Origin: Candidatus Cloacimonadota bacterium
GTDB lineage: Bacteria > Cloacimonadota > Cloacimonadia > Cloacimonadales > TCS61
Direction of reading: 5' to 3'
Assembly (NCBI GenBank): GCA_030638385.1
Contig: DAOWES010000280.1
Location: 1-12,370, forward strand
DNA length: 12,370 nucleotides
Shown: in pieces, positions 6,337 through 12,370 of the stretch
Layout: the number at the start of each line of letters is the position of its first letter
Numbering within the stretch: position 1 is the first letter of the stretch
The notes under the pieces: generated by a model
The model's database searches: none
What the model was told of the DNA's origin: nothing
What the model saw: the letters and a program-made list of their open reading frames with translations, nothing else
Program-made: the position numbers and the translations under genes

Positions 6337-8247
6337 CTATTTATCTGCGATCTCTTTAGTTATTCTTTCTATAAATTGATCAATCTCAAAAGATCCGATA
6401 TCACCTTCGGTGTGACGACGAACAGAAATAGTTTTGCTTTCAATTTCTTTCTCACCCACTACGCACATATAAGGAATTTTCTTAAGTTCTGCGTCACGGA
6501 TTTTATAGCCAATTTTTTCGGCTCTTACATCAACCTCACAACGAATTCCGGCTTTTTTGAATTTTCTGCTAATCTCTTTGCAAGCATCGATATACTTATC
6601 AGAAATCGGTAATAATTTAACTTGCACAGGGCATAACCAAATTGGGAAATTCCCGGCATGGTATTCGATAAGAGTTCCAAAGAATCTTTCCATTGAGCCC
6701 AATAAGGCACGATGAATCATATAAGGACGATGTGGTTCGTTATCGGCTCCGATATATTCCATTCCAAAACGTGTAGGAAGGTTAAAGTCAAATTGAATAG
6801 TTGAACACTGCCAACTTCTATTTAAGGCATCTTTAATTTTGATATCAATTTTGGGGCCATAGAATGCTCCCCCACCTTCATCAACCTCATAATCAAGTTC
6901 CATTTTCTTTAAGGCTTTTTCCAAAGCTAATGTTGATTTTTCCCAATCTTCATCTTCCCCAACCGCTTTCTCCGGTTTAGTGGAAAGATATATCTGGAAA
7001 TCTTCAAAGCCAAATGATTTAAGCATAGCAATTGAAAATTCTACAACTTTTTCCACCTCAACATCAAGTTGCTCCGGCATACAGATAATATGCGCATCAT
7101 CTTGAGTAAATCCACGTACTCGCATCAGCCCGTGCAAAGAACCGGAATTTTCATAACGATAAACAGTTCCCAGCTCCGCATATTTAATCGGTAGATCACG
7201 ATAACTGCGTTTATCTGATTGATAAATTGCGATATGGAAAGGACAGTTCATAGGTTTAAGAAAATATTCCTGCTCATCCACGATAATGGGACTATACATG
7301 CTATCGTTATAGAAGCCAAGATGACCCGAGGTTTCCCACAATTGACCTTTCCCAATGTGTGGAGTATATACAAGTTTGTAATCTTCTTCGAGATGACGAT
7401 CTTTCCAATATTGCTCAATGAGAGCACGCATCATAGCGCCATTGGGATGCCATAAAGCAAGTCCGGCACCGACTTCATCCGAAAATGAATATAGATCTAA
7501 TTCTTTTCCGATTTTACGATGATCACGTTTTTTTGCTTCTTCAATATTATGCAAATATGTTTTTAACTCTTTATTGGAAGGGAAACTAATTCCATAAATC
7601 CGTTGTAGCATTTTATTATCGGAATTTCCACGCCAATATGCTCCGGAAGTTTTCAGCAATTTAATAGATTTGATCATTCCGGCATTGGGAATGTGAGGTC
7701 CACGACAAAGATCTGTAAAATTTCCTTGAGAATATAATGCGATAGTTTCATCTTCCGGAATCGCTTCCAAAAGCTCCACTTTATAAATTTCACCAAGACC
7801 TTCAAACAACTCAAGCGCTTCATTTCGGCTAACTTCCTTACGCTTAAATTCAGCCTTTAGTTTCTTAAGCTCATTCATCTTAGCTTCAATCTTTTCTAGG
7901 TCAGCATCTGTAAATGGAATATCCTTATCGAAATCATAATAGAAACCATTATCGATAGAAGGGCCGATAGCTACTTTCACGTCAGGAAATATTTCCTTTA
8001 CCGCTTCTGCCAAAAGATGGGCTGTACTATGCCAATATGCTTTTTTCCCTTCTTCACTATCAAATTTAAAAAGTTCGATCTTACTATCTTCAAATATCTT
8101 ATTTGTTAAATCTACCTGAACGCCATTTACTTTGGCTGCAACAACTTGCTTTGCCAAACCATGACTAATACTTTCTGCTATTTCGAGGGGACAAATCCCA
8201 TTATCAAATTCTTTAATTGAATTATCAGGAAAAGTAATTTTTATCAT
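6337..8247 (-). CDS. thrS: threonyl-tRNA synthetase
   Basis: The 636-residue protein is a full-length class II ThrRS that attaches Thr to tRNA(Thr) in the cytosol. Domains in order: TGS (about 1-60), editing domain with HSTAHLLA (His73, His77) and DLCRGPH (Cys181, His185), catalytic core (about 240-535), anticodon-binding domain (about 540-636). Zinc ligands are visible at Cys335 (MNCPFH), His386 (QDDAH) and His512 (MIHRALLGS), the same numbers as in E. coli ThrRS. Motif 2 is around RYENSGSLHGLMRVRGFTQ and motif 3 around HRALLGSMERFFGTLIEYH. The editing site is intact, so mischarged Ser-tRNA(Thr) should be cleared. The ATG has GGAGAT 5 nt upstream. I see no T-box in the leader. Confidence 0.98.
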   Translation of the reverse strand: MIKITFPDNSIKEFDNGICPLEIAESISHGLAKQVVAAKVNGVQVDLTNKIFEDSKIELFKFDSEEGKKAYWHSTAHLLAEAVKEIFPDVKVAIGPSIDNGFYYDFDKDIPFTDADLEKIEAKMNELKKLKAEFKRKEVSRNEALELFEGLGEIYKVELLEAIPEDETIALYSQGNFTDLCRGPHIPNAGMIKSIKLLKTSGAYWRGNSDNKMLQRIYGISFPSNKELKTYLHNIEEAKKRDHRKIGKELDLYSFSDEVGAGLALWHPNGAMMRALIEQYWKDRHLEEDYKLVYTPHIGKGQLWETSGHLGFYNDSMYSPIIVDEQEYFLKPMNCPFHIAIYQSDKRSYRDLPIKYAELGTVYRYENSGSLHGLMRVRGFTQDDAHIICMPEQLDVEVEKVVEFSIAMLKSFGFEDFQIYLSTKPEKAVGEDEDWEKSTLALEKALKKMELDYEVDEGGGAFYGPKIDIKIKDALNRSWQCSTIQFDFNLPTRFGMEYIGADNEPHRPYMIHRALLGSMERFFGTLIEYHAGNFPIWLCPVQVKLLPISDKYIDACKEISRKFKKAGIRCEVDVRAEKIGYKIRDAELKKIPYMCVVGEKEIESKTISVRRHTEGDIGSFEIDQFIERITKEIADK

Positions 8248-8260
8248 TATATATCTCCAT

Positions 8261-8350
8261 TTATTTATTAATCATTTCATTTATCTTCTTCACTGCGTTA
8301 TCCGGAGCTTCTTTCGGCATCAATATGCCGCGCACAACTTTTAGCAACGC
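8261..8350 (-). pseudogene. 29-residue open stretch, possible tail of a solute-binding protein gene
   Basis: Between TAA at 8353-8351 and TAA at 8263-8261 the frame reads ALLKVVRGILMPKEAPDNAV and then KKINEMINK. The pattern R-G-hydrophobic-P-K-x-x-P-D-x-x-V-K-K-hydrophobic-N resembles the C-terminus of TctC-type tricarboxylate-binding proteins. There is no start codon with Shine-Dalgarno and the upstream part is absent. It ends 13 nt before the thrS ATG. Treat it as a remnant or a chance resemblance. Confidence 0.22.
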
Positions 8351-8648
8351 TTAACAGATCAATTAGGAAATTAAGAGTTCTACATCCTACCTTATTCAGA
8401 AAGAAGTTTTTCAAATTTCCAAGCACTAGAGAAAGACATTATTATTAGATTTTTCTTAATATATCTCTCCAATATTATTGCTTTGGCAAATTAAAATTGA
8501 TAACTTCAAAGTCAATTATTTTTTAATCACAAAAGATGCTAAAGCTTATGAGGAGTGAAAACTAATTGATCTTCCAATAGTTAAGATTAGCAGTTTAGTA
8601 AATTAGCTGGTAAATGAAAACAGAGAGGAACAATGAAATATGCGTAAC

Positions 8649-8678
8649 ACCTCACCCCAGCCCTCTCCTACCAGGAGA
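8649..8678. repeat. intergenic repeat copy with small hairpin
   Basis: The 18-mer at 8649-8666 recurs at 8842-8859 with 15 of 18 matches (ACCTCAYCCC followed by CCCTCT). It runs into a small hairpin, TCTCCT (8664-8669) / AGGAGA (8673-8678). The sequence is of the CCTCACCCC-AGCCCTCTCC kind seen between genes of many bacteria. Confidence 0.6.
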
Positions 8679-8780
8679 AGGAGTAAAAAAAAGCAAAACG
8701 ATTTCGATAAGAAGGATTTCTATTTTTGAAAAGACTTGAAGTGAATATTTCACACACCCCGGTCAGCTAAGAGTCGGCTT

Positions 8781-8834
8781 GGCTTTAGCAAAACGAGATC
8801 TATCTCGATCAAAGCCACCCCTCTATTAGAGGGG
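8781..8834. repeat. nested and tandem hairpins
   Basis: GGCTTT (8781-8786) pairs with AAAGCC (8811-8816) and encloses an inner perfect stem, CGAGAT (8794-8799) / ATCTCG (8802-8807). Two bases later a second hairpin follows, CCCCTCT (8818-8824), loop ATT, AGAGGGG (8828-8834). No T-run follows on either strand, so these are not ordinary terminators. Confidence 0.6.
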
Positions 8835-8842
8835 ATTTGTGA

Positions 8843-8921
8843 CCTCATCCCGACCCTCTAAGATTCGGCTCTGAACAAAGTGAAGAACGATATCTGCAGG
8901 GAGAAGGACAGCCGGATGAGG
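8843..8921. repeat. 79-bp element bounded by CCTCATCC/GGATGAGG inverted repeats
   Basis: CCTCATCC (8843-8850) and GGATGAGG (8914-8921) are perfect inverted ends. The left arm resembles the repeat at 8649-8666 and the right arm matches 2170-2193 at 22 of 24 bases, so this may be a full-length copy of the repeat of which the other two are fragments. No target-site duplication is obvious. Confidence 0.55.
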
Positions 8922-9002
8922 GGATGAACACGCATAAACAAATATGCAATTAGCAAGTAGATGAAAATTATTATTCGAACAATTATAAAATATCGAGCCT
9001 AA

Positions 9003-9365
9003 TCACCTTAAACTCAACTCCGCCTTATTAAAAGAATTCAACAGAAAAAGTATTCCAATTAAAGCCAAGGGCCCGGATATTACTAAATATACACTCCAAT
9101 GAAATTTTTCCCAACTCCAAACCAGATAAAATATCGACAAACCGAAAAACAAAATCGCACCAACCCATTCCCAGCGCCAAGCAATTGCTAATACAATCAA
9201 AACTGCATAAACCGGCGTAAGATGTATAAGCAAAGCAGTTATTGTTTTCCAAAACCCATAACCTTCGCCAAATACATCAAAAGCAAATATACTTAAAAAC
9301 ATGGAAAAAACAATAGCTAAAATCCTCGGGGACCAAAAAAGAAAACGCCTCATACTCCTGTGCAT
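9003..9365 (-). CDS. small four-helix membrane protein, conserved hypothetical (DUF7670-like)
   Basis: The 120-residue product has four likely membrane helices (about 12-32, 42-62, 66-84, 90-109) and no signal peptide. FLSIFAFDVFGEG, LLIHLTPVYAVLIVL, IAWRWEWVGAILFF and ISGPLALIGILFLLN resemble a widespread uncharacterised family of small membrane proteins. Its function is unknown to me. The start is secure: AAGGAGG lies 5 nt before the ATG. It begins 30 nt after the stop of the HEPN-domain gene on the same strand, so the two may be co-transcribed, though this family is common without such a neighbour. It ends in a TGA; no clear terminator follows. Confidence 0.85.
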   Translation of the reverse strand: MHRSMRRFLFWSPRILAIVFSMFLSIFAFDVFGEGYGFWKTITALLIHLTPVYAVLIVLAIAWRWEWVGAILFFGLSIFYLVWSWEKFHWSVYLVISGPLALIGILFLLNSFNKAELSLR

Positions 9366-9395
9366 CAGTTCCTCCTTAATAATTTATAGTTCGAA

Positions 9396-10988
9396 TTACA
9401 TAAGTATTAACTTTTTAGATCTATCTCTATCATCAATTAGATCTTGATGCTTCTCATATAATTGCTTCAAGGATAATATGGCAATTTGCAAGCTTCTATC
9501 TCTCATCTCTATCGCTTCCTTATAGGTAAATTCTTTTGCACCGTGTAACAAACAACTTCTCGCATTATACAATTTCTTAATTTCTTTTTGTAGAGAAAAT
9601 CTTTCTTCAGCTGTGTTTTTAAGTAATTTCGCAATTGATGTAAAAATGATATATGTTTGTTCTCCATGACCTCCAAACAAATTTTCCCAAGCGATTATTG
9701 AATCAATAAAACCATCAATAGGGTCTATTTTTTTATTTATTGCTGACACTATGCTTCTTATCGCAATCCTAATTTTTTTATCTTTTGCTAATTCAACTTT
9801 TGAGGACCATTCAATAATTGATTTTTTTTCTTCTTTTTTGATTATGTGATTTTTCATAGGATACTTTGTGCCACCGTAGTAAGATATATTTATTCCGGCA
9901 TACAATGGATCAAAAATCATAGTCCAAGTTTCAAAAATCCCAACGGGTGGATATCTATCAATTGCTAAAGCAAAAGTTAAACTTAAGTTTTCAGTAATTT
10001 TATCTAATTTACGTCTTTCATTTATATATGAAGGTAAATCCTTTTTACTTTTAATATCTTCTTCACCACTTGAAAAAATAGAATAATTGTAATTCGATCT
10101 TAGAATAAAACCTTGAATATTGTTAATATCATAATGTTTCGCAGCTTTGGCACCTTTGAGAACCATATTTAATATCTCTTCATGATACTTCATAATTGTT
10201 CCATATCCTAGATCAATATAGTCAATATTGCCTAAATCCACATTATTAAATCCAAGATATACCGGTACTTTAATTGTTTTGCCATCGGCGACATCTCGTA
10301 TCATTCTCAAGACTTCTTCGATTGATTTCAAAAAGCTACTTTGAGTGACCGCTCCTTTAAGGCTTGCTAGTTCAAATGCTTTCATGATAATATTTTTTGG
10401 AAAAACAGCTAACGACATAGTGCCACCGCGTCCTAATGAAGAAAAATAATTAGCACGCAAATTAAACATATTATTTTCATTATCATTGGGGAATAATTTC
10501 TTTAAACTGCTATCATTCAGTATTGCCGAATATAAAACCTGCATATCTTCATTTTCAAAAAATTGACTCGGAAAGGCAGCTGTTTTTATCATAAACGCTT
10601 CTGTTGTATCGGATCCTTTTATCAGAAACAATGGGTATACTTGCATACCAAATTTCGATAATATGCTAAGAATTTTATCGTCGGTCGAAATCTCCATAAT
10701 TTCTCCACCGAAATGTTTCCTTAATACATTAAATTTATGATTACCATTTCCATAAACATTTGAGAATTCTTCCACCAAAAATGATTCAAAAGATTCAGCT
10801 TCCAAATATTCTATTCTTAGTGCCTTGTAAAAAGCTAATATTTCTTTTAAAATTTTAGCGCGACTCTCATCAAGTTCTTCTTTTCCTTCGAAAAAATTGT
10901 TTAAAACCTGATTATCAATATTTAGAACATAAGCAAAAAACTTGTCCCAATTAGTCTTCATAAATCTTGGTATTATAATATGTTCCAT
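9396..10988 (-). CDS. large protein with C-terminal ApeA-like HEPN domain, candidate anti-phage factor
   Basis: The 530-residue soluble protein starts at an ATG with AAAGGA 5 nt upstream. I do not recognise residues 1 to about 395; they are mixed alpha/beta with no signal peptide or membrane helix. The C-terminal part (about 400-515) resembles the ApeA-type HEPN domain: a conserved Trp-containing helix (IDSIIAWENLFGG), a regular helix, then KEIKKLYNARSCLLHGAKE with the HEPN R-x4-H motif (Arg477, His482). HEPN domains with this motif are usually metal-independent RNases, and ApeA-type proteins have been described as single-gene phage defence. The N-terminal part would be the sensor. No toxin or antitoxin partner is next to it; a small membrane-protein gene follows 30 nt later. 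TATAAT (11017-11012) lies 23 nt before the start, without a good -35. Defence is inference; the HEPN call is moderately sure. Confidence 0.75.
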   Translation of the reverse strand: MEHIIIPRFMKTNWDKFFAYVLNIDNQVLNNFFEGKEELDESRAKILKEILAFYKALRIEYLEAESFESFLVEEFSNVYGNGNHKFNVLRKHFGGEIMEISTDDKILSILSKFGMQVYPLFLIKGSDTTEAFMIKTAAFPSQFFENEDMQVLYSAILNDSSLKKLFPNDNENNMFNLRANYFSSLGRGGTMSLAVFPKNIIMKAFELASLKGAVTQSSFLKSIEEVLRMIRDVADGKTIKVPVYLGFNNVDLGNIDYIDLGYGTIMKYHEEILNMVLKGAKAAKHYDINNIQGFILRSNYNYSIFSSGEEDIKSKKDLPSYINERRKLDKITENLSLTFALAIDRYPPVGIFETWTMIFDPLYAGINISYYGGTKYPMKNHIIKKEEKKSIIEWSSKVELAKDKKIRIAIRSIVSAINKKIDPIDGFIDSIIAWENLFGGHGEQTYIIFTSIAKLLKNTAEERFSLQKEIKKLYNARSCLLHGAKEFTYKEAIEMRDRSLQIAILSLKQLYEKHQDLIDDRDRSKKLILM

Positions 10989-11011
10989 AAATTTCCTTTA
11001 GCTATTAGCAA

Positions 11012-11017
11012 ATTATA
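11012..11017 (-). promoter_or_regulatory. candidate -10 box (TATAAT) of the HEPN gene
   Basis: A perfect TATAAT on the minus strand lies 23 nt upstream of the HEPN-gene ATG, giving a leader of about 17 nt. No good -35 hexamer is found 16-18 nt further up, and the area is very AT-rich, so chance is possible. Confidence 0.3.
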
Positions 11018-11198
11018 TCTTTTAATATAAATCTATTATTTCTAACACTTCTCATATTGAAACAAATCATTTATTTTTTTTAACAGCTGTCAATAGAGGT
11101 TATATTGATCCTATTTAAAACTACAGTGAACCTGCTTTAAGATTGACAATAAATCGGACAATTCAGTTTTGTAGAAAATCAAAATTGAGAGGTAAAAA

Positions 11199-11684
11199 AT
11201 GGTTAGAGAAGATTTTTCTAAAGTGAATGCATTTATCAAGCATCCTCAGAAATGTGTGGTGGCAGTCGTAAAAGACAGCAATGATAAGTATAACATGATA
11301 ACTTTAGAGTGGTTTATGCGAACTTCCATTGAACCTCCTATGTTCGCGATATCAATTGCTCATTCTAGATATAGTTATGAATGTTTGCAGAAAAATCGTT
11401 TTTTCAATTTAGTATTTTTATCGAAAGAACAGCAAAAAACAGCCCTAGTTTCAGGCAGTAAATCCGGTAGAGATATCGATAAATTTGCCCAAACAGGAGA
11501 ACAATATTTTGCGGGAAGATTAGCCAAATATCCCATTCTAAAAGAGGCTGTAGCAAATTTTGAGTGCAAAGTAATAACACAAGTGAAAAGTGGTGATCAT
11601 ACAATTTATGTGGGTGAAATAAAGCATTCATGGCTAAACTCAGATAAAGATGTGTTATTAATTTCAGATTTAACAAATAAATAA
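11199..11684 (+). CDS. flavin-reductase-like (FMN-binding split-barrel) domain protein
   Basis: The 161-residue protein fits the flavin reductase-like domain family, FMN-binding split barrels that reduce free flavin with NAD(P)H or use bound FMN. Supporting segments are YNMITLEWFMRTSIEPPMFA, then AHSRYSYECLQKNRFFNLVF, the loop SGSKSGRDIDKFAQTG typical of the FMN/substrate region, and SGDHTIYVGEIKHSW near the end. GAGAGG lies 6 nt before the ATG. A TTGACA at 11143-11148 is a possible -35, but the -10 is poor. It starts a plus-strand pair with the alcohol dehydrogenase 22 nt downstream, diverging from the HEPN gene. The physiological substrate cannot be told; other family members are oxidoreductases of unknown specificity. 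Confidence 0.88.
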   Translation: MVREDFSKVNAFIKHPQKCVVAVVKDSNDKYNMITLEWFMRTSIEPPMFAISIAHSRYSYECLQKNRFFNLVFLSKEQQKTALVSGSKSGRDIDKFAQTGEQYFAGRLAKYPILKEAVANFECKVITQVKSGDHTIYVGEIKHSWLNSDKDVLLISDLTNK

Positions 11685-11706
11685 AGATAAAATATAAGGA
11701 GATAAG

Positions 11707-12370
11707 ATGTTAGCAAATTTTATGCCCGTTAAGACATTTTTTGGGGAAAATTGTTTAATTGAACAAGGAAATGAAATTCGAAAATATGGCAAAAATGCCT
11801 TCATTGTAACCGGTAGATCATCCGCAAAGAAAAGCGGTGTCTTGGAAGATTTATTACCTATTTTGGAAAAGAATGAAATCAGTTATACAATTTTTGATGA
11901 AATTATGGAAAATCCTCTCCTGGAAGTAGTACACGCAGGTGCAAAAAAATTACGAGCAAACAACTGTGATTTGATCATTGGAATTGGTGGTGGCAGCCCG
12001 ATTGATGCAGCGAAAGCAATTTCGGTGATTGCCAAAAATAATTTAAGCGGAAGAGAATTCTATCAGCCCAAAAAGATTGTTGATGCATATCCTATTATTG
12101 CCATTCCCACAACCAGTGGAACCGGAACCGAAGTAACACCCTTTAGCGTTATCACCGACACAGAACTTGAGAAAAAAGCAGGATTTGGAAATCCATTGTT
12201 ATTTGCCAAACTCTCCTATCTTGACCCAAAATATACACTTTCATTACCAGCCCGCATTACTCGTGACACAGCAATAGATGCTTTAAGTCATCTTTTGGAA
12301 GGAGTATATTCCAATAAGCGTAATTACCTAAATTATCCGATTATTAAAGAAGGTATCAAACTAATATTAG
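11707..12370 (+). CDS. iron-containing alcohol dehydrogenase, partial (C-terminus off the right edge)
   Basis: The first 221 codons of a group III (Fe-type) alcohol dehydrogenase are present; the usual length is about 380-400. The N-terminal nucleotide-binding domain shows IIGIGGGSPIDAAKA (Gly94-96, Ser97) and IPTTSGTGTEVTPFSVI. The start of the helical metal domain shows TAIDALSHLLEG, with Asp191 and His195 as the first two iron ligands; the two later His ligands lie outside the window. Such enzymes interconvert alcohols and aldehydes or ketones with NAD(P)H in the cytosol; the substrate cannot be told. AAGGAG lies 5 nt before the ATG. It is probably co-transcribed with the flavin-reductase-like gene. 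A butanol-dehydrogenase-like or lactaldehyde-reductase-like enzyme are alternatives within the family. Confidence 0.93.
   Translation, partial: MLANFMPVKTFFGENCLIEQGNEIRKYGKNAFIVTGRSSAKKSGVLEDLLPILEKNEISYTIFDEIMENPLLEVVHAGAKKLRANNCDLIIGIGGGSPIDAAKAISVIAKNNLSGREFYQPKKIVDAYPIIAIPTTSGTGTEVTPFSVITDTELEKKAGFGNPLLFAKLSYLDPKYTLSLPARITRDTAIDALSHLLEGVYSNKRNYLNYPIIKEGIKLIL

Larger units (their letters stand above)
8248..9002. other. 755-bp gene-poor region with palindromic repeat debris
   Basis: No open frame with a credible start or family motif covers this gap. Next to thrS is a 29-codon possible gene remnant. Between 8649 and 8922 lie several palindromic repeat pieces listed separately. On the minus strand, TTGACT (8515-8510) followed 16 nt later by TAATTT is a weak candidate promoter for thrS, which would give a leader of roughly 230 nt. 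Confidence 0.5.

Noticed and set aside
6043..6612. 189-codon plus-strand open frame
   Set aside because: It is antisense to kdsD, the spacer and the end of thrS, all of which are certain; no motif or ribosome site supports it.
8248..8480. T-box or other riboswitch in the thrS leader
   Set aside because: I could not find a T-box core motif or an antiterminator/terminator pair before the start codon.
1..12370. CRISPR array, tRNA or rRNA genes
   Set aside because: There are no regularly spaced direct repeats with unique spacers, no cloverleaf with TTCGA-type arm and no rRNA signature.

Overview
The window is AT-rich bacterial DNA. Ten complete genes are recognisable, plus two genes cut by the window edges, one broken gene and two possible gene remnants. 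The organism is probably a Gram-negative bacterium. It carries a KdsD-type arabinose-5-phosphate isomerase (Kdo/LPS synthesis), a secreted beta-rich protein ending in Phe as outer-membrane barrels do, and extracytoplasmic thioredoxin/CcdA parts. Low G+C, intergenic repeats such as TGTCACCCTGAG and AGCCGGATGAG, and this gene mix remind me of the FCB group, perhaps Cloacimonadota. That placement is inference only; no rRNA gene is present.

Layout: (1) 1-901, minus strand: an ORF6N-domain protein running off the left edge, preceded 9 nt upstream by a 46-codon open stretch that may be the tail of a type I methyltransferase. (2) 1206-5024, minus strand: ArsR-type repressor with an overlapping-dyad operator, small cytosolic thioredoxin-like protein, ArsP-family permease interrupted by an in-frame TAA, secreted CxxC thioredoxin, CcdA-type membrane electron carrier, and a secreted beta-barrel-like protein with a vicinal Cys pair. 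(3) 5280-8247, minus strand: thrS followed by kdsD, closed by a strong hairpin terminator. (4) 8248-9002: a 755-bp gene-poor stretch full of palindromic repeat fragments. (5) 9003-10988, minus strand: a 530-residue protein with a C-terminal ApeA-like HEPN domain, then a small four-helix membrane protein. (6) 11199-12370, plus strand: a flavin-reductase-like protein followed by an iron-containing alcohol dehydrogenase cut by the right edge.

How the genes may work together: the cluster at 1.2-5.0 kb looks like a thiol-regulated and thiol-powered transport or detoxification module. A Cys-rich repressor would sense the inducer, the permease would move the substrate, and CcdA would pass reducing equivalents across the membrane to the secreted thioredoxin. 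The barrel protein with Cys109-Cys110 could be a further client. The permease is broken in this copy, so the module may be decaying or the assembly may contain an error. The HEPN protein is a candidate stand-alone anti-phage factor. The remaining genes are housekeeping (thrS, kdsD) or ordinary redox metabolism.
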